From: Desulfobacula sp.
Lineage (GTDB): Bacteria > Desulfobacterota > Desulfobacteria > Desulfobacterales > Desulfobacteraceae
NCBI GenBank assembly: GCA_029940245.1
Contig: JAOZRF010000045.1
Coordinates: 1 to 9,623 of the forward strand
Direction of reading: 5' to 3'
DNA: 9,623 bases
Part shown: positions 1-5,124 of the stretch, one piece after another
Layout of the letters: each line of letters starts with the position of its first letter
Position numbering within the stretch: position 1 is the stretch's first letter
Notes under the pieces: generated by a model
What the model was told of the DNA's origin: nothing
Seen by the model: only the letters and a program-made list of their open reading frames with translations
Database searches by the model: none
Translations under genes and position numbers: made by a program

Positions 1-1
1 T

Positions 2-193
2 GTCTATTTTGCAGACAAACTCTGCAATGGCAACCGCCTTGAGGTTGATTATGCCAAACGTTTTGCAGGCAAGATCAAACAGACCTCAACAAGGGCTGAA
101 ACCAGGATTTTAAAACGATATGAAGCTACTCAACAGATACATGCCCGGATCGAAGCGGCTACAGGCCAATCCATCCAGACAATTCTCCAATAG
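2..193 (+). CDS. HD-domain protein, C-terminal fragment (5' end outside window)
   Basis: The frame is open from base 2 to a TAG at 191-193 and gives 63 residues; the start lies upstream of the window. The fragment begins with V-Y-F-A-D-K-L and continues into a charged helical tail (R-F-A-G-K-I, then A-T-Q-Q-I-H-A-R-I-E). This resembles the last helices of HD-type metal-dependent phosphohydrolases, where the Y-x-A-D-K-L stretch carries the late conserved Asp. The HD pair itself is not visible, so the substrate cannot be named. The downstream histidine-phosphatase frame overlaps its last 74 bases. The coding frame is well supported by its composition and continuity; the family call is moderate. 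Confidence 0.6.
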   Translation, partial: VYFADKLCNGNRLEVDYAKRFAGKIKQTSTRAETRILKRYEATQQIHARIEAATGQSIQTILQ

Positions 194-743
194 CCATAAC
201 TGTATCTTTCTGCTTCGCCATGGGCAGATACAGGACCACGAAACCAAACGCTTCATCGGCCGGACAGACATCCCTCTGGATGAAACCGGCAGGGCCCAGG
301 CCCGGGCCTGGGAAAAAAACTTTTCCCACATCTGCTTTAATAAAATTTATACCAGCAGTCTTTCGCGATGCCGGGACACGGCAGACATCCTAGGCCAGGG
401 CCAAGAGATCTGCATTGATCCCAGACTCAATGAAATTGACCTTGGCACCTGGGATGGAAAATCCTTTGAACATATCAAAAAAACCGAGCCCTTGCTGTTT
501 CAAAAAAGGGGGGAAAGGATTTTGACTTTCAGACCGCCCAAGGGAGAAAGCTTTAATGATCTTTTGAATAGGGTTTCCCCTTTTTTTGAAACCTTAGAAA
601 AGGGACTCAAAGCACCCACTCTTGTCATCACCCATAGCGGAGTGATTCGAGTAATTCTATGCAGGTATCTTGGCATGGATCCCGGACAATTATTCGAAAT
701 CAAATCGGCTTATGGTCAATTGTTTCTACTTGGTCCGGTATAA
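120..743 (+). CDS. Histidine phosphatase family protein (CobC/phosphoglycerate-mutase type)
   Basis: The product has 207 residues. It has the branch-1 histidine-phosphatase signature L-R-H-G with the phosphorylated His at residue 34, the second phosphate-binding Arg in S-R-C-R-D-T-A (R83), the acid in L-N-E-I-D-L-G (E105) and the second catalytic His in T-H-S-G (H172). The run after the first motif (F-I-G-R-T-D-I-P-L-D-E-T-G) is typical of alpha-ribazole-phosphatase-like members, which remove phosphate in cobalamin assembly, but the family is broad and the substrate is not settled. A cobaltochelatase gene faces it 6 bases away, which fits a cobalamin link without proving it. The start is uncertain: ATG at 120 or 141 both lie inside the upstream HD frame, neither has a good Shine-Dalgarno, and about 26 residues precede the first core strand. 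A fusion broken by a frameshift is an alternative. Confidence 0.85.
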   Translation: MKLLNRYMPGSKRLQANPSRQFSNSHNCIFLLRHGQIQDHETKRFIGRTDIPLDETGRAQARAWEKNFSHICFNKIYTSSLSRCRDTADILGQGQEICIDPRLNEIDLGTWDGKSFEHIKKTEPLLFQKRGERILTFRPPKGESFNDLLNRVSPFFETLEKGLKAPTLVITHSGVIRVILCRYLGMDPGQLFEIKSAYGQLFLLGPV

Positions 744-749
744 AAAAAT

Positions 750-1112
750 TCAATTTATGACCTCATGGATAATGATATCTTCAATTGCTTCAATTTTTCC
801 AAGATGCCGGGTCAACTTGAATTCAACATGGTTATGGGTTGATTGTGCCTGTCTTACAAGTTCAGGTATATCAAAAAGGATATGGCTGCCACTGCCGATG
901 AAAAATGGGAATATGACAATCTTTGTTGCACCCTTTTGCACAAGTTCGTCAATTTTGCTCGCAAGAAGCGGATCAGCCATCTGCAAAAAGGCATAATCAA
1001 CTATTTCAAAGGATTTTTTTAGTTTTTCCGATACGCTTTCAACAAGTGATGCAACTTCCAAGTTAGATTCTTTTTTCCTGCTGCCGTGGGCAGCAATAAT
1101 CAACGCTTTCAC
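750..1112 (-). CDS. cbiX: Sirohydrochlorin cobaltochelatase, short CbiX type
   Basis: It inserts Co(2+) into sirohydrochlorin in the early-insertion (anaerobic) cobalamin pathway; cytoplasmic. The product is 120 residues, the size of the single-domain CbiX(S) proteins, which work as dimers. Visible motifs are the N-terminal I-I-A-A-H-G-S-R with the metal-binding His at residue 9, the D-Y-A-F-L-Q-M-A-D-P-L segment typical of CbiX, and F-F-I-G-S-G-S-H with the second His at residue 77. I chose the GTG at 1110-1112 because a GGAG lies 6 bases upstream and the protein then starts directly at the first beta strand. The frame can be extended to a GTG at 1137-1139 (9 more residues), which lacks a ribosome-binding site. 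The TGA stop is 6 bases from the stop of the convergent phosphatase gene, so there is no room for a separate terminator. Confidence 0.9.
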   Translation of the reverse strand: MKALIIAAHGSRKKESNLEVASLVESVSEKLKKSFEIVDYAFLQMADPLLASKIDELVQKGATKIVIFPFFIGSGSHILFDIPELVRQAQSTHNHVEFKLTRHLGKIEAIEDIIIHEVIN

Positions 1113-1169
1113 ACTTTTCTCCAAAATATTTAGTTTCACCTATATGTGTTTTATCTGATTCAATATACG

Positions 1170-1198
1170 AATAAACAATGGGTACTGGAGAAAGTCAA
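1170..1198 (-). promoter_or_regulatory. Candidate sigma-70 promoter for cbiX
   Basis: Read on the minus strand, TTGACT (1193-1198) and TTTATT (1170-1175) are separated by exactly 17 bases. They match 5 of 6 and 4 of 6 consensus positions. It lies about 60 bases before the cbiX start. This is a pattern match only. Confidence 0.4.
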
Positions 1199-1227
1199 TT
1201 GATTTTTAATTCTGTTTTTACTATATC
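1199..1227 (+). promoter_or_regulatory. Candidate sigma-70 promoter for crcB
   Basis: TTGATT (1199-1204) and TATATC (1222-1227) are 17 bases apart and each matches 4 of 6 consensus positions. The -35 box directly abuts the candidate -35 box of the opposite promoter, giving a back-to-back divergent arrangement. In AT-rich DNA such matches are common, so this is weak. Confidence 0.3.
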
Positions 1228-1258
1228 GTTGAAACAATTAATTTTTAGGAAGATATAT

Positions 1259-1636
1259 ATGATCAAAATATTAATGGTTGGAATGGGCGGCTTTGCAGGA
1301 TCTATCTGCCGGTATATTATCAGTGGTTTATCCCAAAGACTGTTTGATAATCCCTTTTTCCCCTATGGAACAATAATTGTCAATGTAGCAGGCTGTTTTT
1401 TTATCGGCCTATTGGGAGGATTATCTGAAACAAGACAAGTATTTACCCCGGAAATTCGGGCATTGATTCTTATCGGATTTTTGGGAGGATTTACTACTTT
1501 TTCAACCTTTGGATATGAAATTTTCACTGTGGCCCGGGATGGACTATTTGCCTCTGCCCTGACAAACCTTATGCTTCATCTTATCCTTGGTTTCGCTTCT
1601 GTCTGGCTTGGATTTTCCATGTCCAGACTATTATAA
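1259..1636 (+). CDS. crcB: Fluoride ion channel CrcB/FluC
   Basis: A 125-residue hydrophobic protein with four membrane segments that exports fluoride as a dual-topology dimer in the inner membrane. The three family signatures are present: G-G-F-A-G-S-I-C-R-Y near residue 10, G-T-I-I-V-N-V-A-G-C-F-F near residue 38 (with the pore Asn), and G-F-L-G-G-F-T-T-F-S-T-F near residue 75 (the phenylalanine track and central Na+ site). The open frame reaches upstream to 1178, but the ATG at 1259 is preceded by AGGAAG at a normal distance and places the first motif where it is expected. The gene stands alone, divergent from cbiX. I could not find a fluoride riboswitch in the leader. Confidence 0.95.
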   Translation: MIKILMVGMGGFAGSICRYIISGLSQRLFDNPFFPYGTIIVNVAGCFFIGLLGGLSETRQVFTPEIRALILIGFLGGFTTFSTFGYEIFTVARDGLFASALTNLMLHLILGFASVWLGFSMSRLL

Positions 1637-1641
1637 AATAG

Positions 1642-1668
1642 TGCCTGAACAAGGTTTTCGTTCAGGCA
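1642..1668. repeat. Dispersed hairpin repeat, copy 1
   Basis: TGCCTGAAC (1642-1650) and GTTCAGGCA (1660-1668) form a perfect 9-bp stem around a 9-base loop, 5 bases after the crcB stop. The same element, inverted, occurs at 5002-5030. On the minus strand this copy is followed by ACTATTTTA, matching ACTGTTTTA after the other copy, so the shared unit is longer than the stem. On the + strand no T run follows, so it is not a standard terminator for crcB. Confidence 0.7.
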
Positions 1669-1708
1669 TTAAAATAAATGAACTTACAGGAAACAAAGTT
1701 TTTTAGCC

Positions 1709-1791
1709 GGGGTCAGGCTTTTTTTATTGTATTTTTTATCAACAATCTGTTATTAAACAGTCAAAAAGGACAATAAGGAAAGCCTGACCCC
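1709..1791. repeat. 83-base imperfect palindrome (MITE- or REP-like) before the thioesterase gene
   Basis: The ends GGGGTCAGGCTTT (1709-1721) and AAAGCCTGACCCC (1779-1791) are a perfect 13-bp inverted repeat. Pairing goes on inward: two G-U pairs, seven pairs (1724-1730 with 1770-1776), one mismatch, one G-U and five pairs (1733-1737 with 1763-1767). A separate apical hairpin is CTGTT (1747-1751), loop ATTA, AACAG (1756-1760). By hand this gives about 25 Watson-Crick pairs in the main stem. The element ends 4 bases before the next start codon. No clear target-site duplication is seen at its borders. Confidence 0.75.
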
Positions 1792-1795
1792 ACTT

Positions 1796-2218
1796 ATGAC
1801 TGATTCAAAAAATCAAACACATCTTTTTTCAGCCAGGGTTTATTATGAAGACACAGACCACTCAGGGGTTGTCTATCACGCAAACTATTTAAAATTCTTT
1901 GAAAGGGCAAGAGAAGATATAATTGGTATCAGCAAACTATCTGATATGTGGCATGAGCAGGGAATCGGTTTTGCCGTATACAAAGTGACCCTGGGCTACC
2001 ATGATGGAGCTGTGTTCGGGGATCTTCTCGACATAAAAACGACATGGAAACAAGAAGGAGATTACAGGGTGGTCTTTTTCCATGAAGCCTGGCGGCCGGA
2101 TGCAAGAAAACCTGCGGTTACCTGTACACTGGAGCTTGTATGCCTAGGGCCGAACAAAAAGTTGATGCCCATACCGGAGCTTGACTTTCTATACCAAAAA
2201 AAGGAACAGCCAAAGTGA
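1796..2218 (+). CDS. ybgC: Acyl-CoA thioesterase, YbgC/4-hydroxybenzoyl-CoA thioesterase family
   Basis: The 140-residue product has a hot-dog fold. The family signature Y-Y-E-D-T-D-H-S-G-V-V-Y-H-A-N-Y-L, followed by F-E-R-A-R, starts near residue 16, with the catalytic Asp at 21 and conserved His at 28. YbgC-type enzymes hydrolyse acyl-CoA thioesters in the cytoplasm; the preferred chain is not visible from sequence. In many bacteria the gene precedes tol-pal, but no tol gene is present here, so it appears to be a solo gene. The ATG at 1796 is the only reasonable start, since the core motif begins at residue 14. It has no Shine-Dalgarno at normal spacing. The nearest candidate, AAGGA at 1775-1779, is 16 bases away and buried in the palindrome arm. 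Confidence 0.9.
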   Translation: MTDSKNQTHLFSARVYYEDTDHSGVVYHANYLKFFERAREDIIGISKLSDMWHEQGIGFAVYKVTLGYHDGAVFGDLLDIKTTWKQEGDYRVVFFHEAWRPDARKPAVTCTLELVCLGPNKKLMPIPELDFLYQKKEQPK

Positions 2219-2226
2219 TACCCTTA

Positions 2227-2260
2227 TTTTAGGATTTAGGTTAAAACTTAAATCCTAAAA
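2227..2260. repeat. AT-rich palindrome made of two inverted 15-base units
   Basis: Unit TTTTAGGATTTAGGT (2227-2241) is followed after TAAA by its near-perfect inverted copy (2246-2260, reverse complement TTTTAGGATTTAAGT). A 12-bp perfect stem results, and the related unit recurs in tandem at 5033-5077. It starts 8 bases after the thioesterase stop and could limit read-through, but no T run follows it on the + strand. Confidence 0.65.
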
Positions 2261-2296
2261 TCGTCAACTTATTGTCAATTAAAAATATCTTTTTTA

Positions 2297-2323
2297 TTGA
2301 CAAGGATATTTTTACATTATACT
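2297..2323 (+). promoter_or_regulatory. Candidate sigma-70 promoter for hysBA
   Basis: A perfect TTGACA (2297-2302) is followed after 15 bases by TATACT (2318-2323), 5 of 6 matches. The spacer is shorter than the usual 16-18. It would leave a leader of roughly 140 bases before hysB. A second, poorer pair is TTGGCA (2339-2344) with TATTTT (2361-2366), 16 bases apart. Confidence 0.4.
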
Positions 2324-2470
2324 TATTTTAGATCATATTTGGCACAATCTAAAGTTGGTATATTTTACACAAGAATAAACCTGCTCTCAATTATAGCGGG
2401 AGCTGACATAATAAATAGTTGTACAGAAGTAATAACACAATTGTTTTTTAATCGCATCAAGGAGGTGCCC

Positions 2471-3427
2471 GTGAAAAAAAACGAAATGTTGCCCTATGGT
2501 CAACAAACAAAAACAGGGGTTTCCCGAAGGACTTTTCTGAAAACCGTTACCGGAACTATTGCTGGAATCGGTGTTTCTCAAATGTTCAATCCCGCCCTTG
2601 TTTCAGCACTGGAAAAAGCGCTTGAAACCCATCCCGTTTTATGGGTTCAGGGGCAAGGTTGCTCGGGTTGTTCAGTTTCCCTTTTGAATAATGTTGATCC
2701 GTCCATTGCAGACATACTGCTCAAAGTCATCAGCCTTCAATACCATCCCACTGTGATGGCCGCTGAAGGCGAAACTGCCCTGGAAAATCTTTATCGCGTT
2801 GCAGAAAAATATAAAGGGAAATTTTCTCTGGTAGTTGAAGGAGCCATTCCAATGGCTGCAAATGGAAAATACTGCAATTTCGGAGAACTTAACAACAAAG
2901 AAATCACCATGGTTGACGTGGTCAAAGATCTGGGTGTAAAAGCAGGCAGTGTTCTTGCTGTCGGCACCTGTGCTGCCTATGGCGGCATTCCGGCTGCTGC
3001 CGGAAGTGAAACCGGTGCAACCGGGGTAATGAATTTCTTTCAAACCTATGGCATTAAAACTCCTGTTGTCAATATTCCCGGTTGTCCTTCACATCCGGAC
3101 TGGATCGTGGGATCCATTGTTCACCTTTTAACCAAAGGTCTTCCCGAATTGGATAGCGATGGCCGACCTACTATTTTCTTTGGTAATAACATCCATGATA
3201 ACTGCCCGAATCTTAAAGACTATGACGCAGGTGTCATGGCTGGAAAACTTTCTGATGCAAAAGGCTGCCGTATGGATCTTGGCTGTAAAGGTCCTGATAC
3301 TTATGCTGACTGCTACAAACGAAAATGGAACAGCGGCCTGAACTGGTGTGTGGACAATTCAGTCTGCATTGGTTGTGTTGAACCTGGGTTCCCGGATGCA
3401 TCATCGCCCTTCTATGAACCCGCATAA
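2471..3427 (+). CDS. hysB: Periplasmic [NiFeSe] hydrogenase small subunit
   Basis: The 318-residue precursor is the electron-transfer subunit, which wires the active site to periplasmic cytochrome c3-type carriers. Residues 18-24 (S-R-R-T-F-L-K) form a twin-arginine signal followed by a hydrophobic stretch, so the folded complex is exported by Tat. Proximal cluster ligands: C64, C67 (G-C-S-G-C), C167 (G-T-C-A-A-Y-G-G) and C205 (P-G-C-P). Distal: H242, C245, C266, C272. Medial: C281, C293, C299, C302; the Cys at 293 (N-W-C-V) replaces the Pro of standard [NiFe] enzymes and predicts [4Fe-4S] rather than [3Fe-4S], as in NiFeSe enzymes. There is no C-terminal membrane anchor. I chose GTG 2471 because AAGGAGGT (2459-2466) precedes it. 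The frame extends upstream to an ATG at 2297, but that would bury the Tat signal 58 residues deep. hysA follows after 41 bases. Confidence 0.96.
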   Translation: MKKNEMLPYGQQTKTGVSRRTFLKTVTGTIAGIGVSQMFNPALVSALEKALETHPVLWVQGQGCSGCSVSLLNNVDPSIADILLKVISLQYHPTVMAAEGETALENLYRVAEKYKGKFSLVVEGAIPMAANGKYCNFGELNNKEITMVDVVKDLGVKAGSVLAVGTCAAYGGIPAAAGSETGATGVMNFFQTYGIKTPVVNIPGCPSHPDWIVGSIVHLLTKGLPELDSDGRPTIFFGNNIHDNCPNLKDYDAGVMAGKLSDAKGCRMDLGCKGPDTYADCYKRKWNSGLNWCVDNSVCIGCVEPGFPDASSPFYEPA

Positions 3428-3453
3428 CGCAATTATTTAAAACATTTAAACCC

Positions 3454-3462
3454 TAAGGAGGT
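3454..3462 (+). promoter_or_regulatory. Strong ribosome-binding site of hysA
   Basis: TAAGGAGGT lies 6 bases before the ATG at 3469, nearly perfect complementarity to the 16S rRNA 3' end. It fixes the hysA start and, with the equally strong site before hysB, suggests high translation of both subunits. Confidence 0.8.
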
Positions 3463-3468
3463 TTTATT

Positions 3469-4980
3469 ATGGCAGGCTGTAAACCACAAGTTGTTCCGGT
3501 CGCGGCTGGAAAAAAAATTAAGGTTTCCATTGATCCTATCACCCGGATTGAGGGGCATCTTAAAGCAGAAGTAGAAATAAAAGACGGCGTTGTCGTTGAT
3601 GCCAGAATACATGGCGGCATGTACCGTGGCTTTGAACAAATATTAATCGGCAGGGACCCAAGAGATGCGACCCAGATTACCCAGAGAATTTGCGGAGTTT
3701 GCCCGACTGCACATGCAACAGCATCTGCACTTGCCCTTGATGATGCATTTAAAGTTAAACTGACCCCCAACGGCAGAATCGCAAGAAACCTGATTCTGGG
3801 TGCCAATTTTCTTCAATCCCATATTCTTCATTTTTATCATCTGGCTGCACTGGACTATGTCAATGGTCCTGATGTCGCCCCGTTTGTTCCCAGATATGCA
3901 AAAAATGATGTCCGTGTATCAAAAGACATTAACGATGTTGCTGTTGGCCAATATCTTGAAGCCCTTGAAATCAGAAAAATTCTTCACGAAATGGTAGCCC
4001 TTCTTGGCGGGAAAATGCCCCATGTCCAGGGTATTGTTGTGGGAGGAACCACAGAGATCCCAACAAGAGAGGCGTTAAATGCCTATGCAGAACGCTTTAA
4101 AAAAGTTAAAAAATTTATCATGGAAAAATATGTCCCTATAGTTTACCTGCTGGCAGGTCCCTATGGAGATCTTCTTAAAACAGGCGGTGGTTACCAAAAC
4201 TGCGTGGCATGGGGAGTTTTTCCCATGGATGACGCAGGCAATACACTCCACAAGAGAGGGGTTTTCACAGAAGGCAAAGATTACCCGGTTGATACAGACC
4301 TTATCAAAGAATATGTAAAATATTCTTATTTTGAGGATTCTACAACAGGATTGAACCCGGCCCAGGGAAGAACCATTCCCAATCCTTATAAGAAAGCGGC
4401 ATACAGCTTTATCAAGGCACCCAGATACAATGAAAAACCTCACCAGGCAGGCCCCCTTGCAAGAATGTGGGTGACCAACCCTGAGCTGTCCAAAACCGGT
4501 CAGGAAAAGCTAGGCATTAAAAGAATGCGTGATATGGGCGATGCTGCATTCTCTATTCTCGGCAGACACGTTGCCAGAGCAGAAGAAACTGCAATGGTTG
4601 CGAATGCTGTGGAACAATGGCTGTCAGAAGCAAAACCAGGAAAAGAGACCTTTATACCCGCAGAAATTCCAGATTCCTCAGAAGGTCTCGGGCTTACAGA
4701 AGCACCCCGTGGTGCACTTCTCCACTACATTGACATCAAAGATAAAAAAATCGCTAATTACCAGGTTACTTCGGCAACCATCTGGAATGCAAATCCAATG
4801 GATGATATGGGACAAAGAGGACCAATGGAGCAGGCACTCATTGGAGTACCAGTTCCTGACACTGCAAACCCGGTGAATGTGGGGCGCTTAATTCGCTCCT
4901 TTGACCCCTGACTGGGTTGTGCCGTCCACGTGCTGGACGCAGATACCGGCAGAAAAATTCGAGTGGAAATACCTTTATAA
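3469..4980 (+). CDS. hysA: Periplasmic [NiFeSe] hydrogenase large subunit, selenocysteine-containing
   Basis: This catalytic subunit holds the Ni-Fe site for H2 oxidation or evolution and is co-exported with the Tat-tagged small subunit. The N-terminal signature is R-I-E-G-H (E28) and R-I-C-G-V-C-P-T-A-H (C75, C78, H82). The apparent stop TGA at 4909-4911 follows S-F-D-P, exactly where the first Cys of the C-terminal DPCxxCxxH motif stands in [NiFe] enzymes. Reading it as selenocysteine (U481) gives D-P-U-L-G-C-A-V-H with C484 and H487, then 16 residues to TAA 4978-4980, for 503 residues in total. The tail after H487 is what the maturation protease removes; no protease gene is in the window. 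A SECIS-like hairpin lies just downstream of the TGA. The protein starts M-A-G-C, like the Desulfovibrio vulgaris HysA N-terminus (M-S-G-C, from memory), which is reported to be lipidated. A 480-residue call ending at the TGA would be non-functional. Confidence 0.96.
4909..4911 (+). other. Recoded UGA: selenocysteine 481 of HysA
   Basis: The TGA stands between D-P and L-G-C-A-V-H in the Ni-binding C-terminal motif. The same frame continues open with conserved family sequence for 22 codons to a TAA. Selenocysteine at this position is the defining feature of [NiFeSe] hydrogenases, and it needs SelB and tRNA-Sec, which are not encoded in the window. Confidence 0.95.
4912..4952 (+). promoter_or_regulatory. 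Bacterial SECIS element in hysA mRNA
   Basis: The apical stem is CGTCCA (4923-4928) with TGGACG (4934-4939), closing the 5-base loop CGTGC (4929-4933). The loop carries an adjacent G-U (4930-4931), the kind of bases SelB contacts in the E. coli element. The stem begins 11 bases after the UGA, as in E. coli fdhF. A possible lower stem pairs CTG/GGT (4912-4917) with ACC (4945-4947) and CAG (4950-4952) across a two-base bulge. The fold was drawn by hand. Confidence 0.8.
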
Positions 4981-5001
4981 TTTAAATTGAATATTTACTT
5001 G

Positions 5002-5030
5002 GTGCCTGAACGAAAACCTCGTTCAGGCAC
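5002..5030. repeat. Dispersed hairpin repeat, copy 2 (possible hysA terminator)
   Basis: GTGCCTGAACGA (5002-5013) and TCGTTCAGGCAC (5019-5030) form a perfect 12-bp stem with loop AAACC. It begins 21 bases after the hysA TAA and is followed by TGTTTTAAG, a short T run, so it may act as a weak intrinsic terminator. The nearly identical inverted copy at 1642-1668 shows it is a repeat family rather than a hydrogenase-specific element. Confidence 0.7.
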
Positions 5031-5032
5031 TG

Positions 5033-5077
5033 TTTTAAGATTTAAAGTTTTAGGATTTAGGATTTTAAGTTTCAGGT
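5033..5077. repeat. Three imperfect tandem 15-base units
   Basis: TTTTAAGATTTAAAG, TTTTAGGATTTAGGA and TTTTAAGTTTCAGGT follow one another without gaps. They match the two inverted units at 2227-2260. They lie directly after the hairpin repeat, in the spacer between hysA and the convergent HD-GYP gene. No coding or clear regulatory role is visible. Confidence 0.6.
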
Positions 5078-5124
5078 TAAAAACAAGAAACCATCTCGGA
5101 TATTTGTGTAAACCAATACAGAGG

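Noticed and set aside
1178..1258. 27-residue N-terminal extension of CrcB
   Set aside because: No ribosome-binding site at 1178; the ATG at 1259 has AGGAAG upstream and fits the family length.
1642..1668. Intrinsic terminator of crcB
   Set aside because: On the + strand the stem is followed by TTAAAATAAA rather than a T run, and the element recurs elsewhere in inverted orientation.
2339..2360. Sigma-54 promoter (TTGGCAC followed by TTGG) before hysB
   Set aside because: The two GG elements are 14 bases apart instead of the 10 needed between the -24 and -12 elements, and the second lacks GC.
2297..2470. N-terminal extension of the hydrogenase small subunit
   Set aside because: The Tat motif would sit about 75 residues in, the extension resembles no signal or domain, and a strong ribosome-binding site precedes the GTG at 2471.
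3469..4911. HysA as a complete 480-residue protein ending at the TGA
   Set aside because: It would lack the C-terminal Ni-binding motif. The frame continues with conserved family sequence to a TAA, and a SECIS-like hairpin follows the TGA.
5033..5077. CRISPR-like array
   Set aside because: The units are contiguous 15-mers with no spacers and diverged sequence; there are no cas genes.
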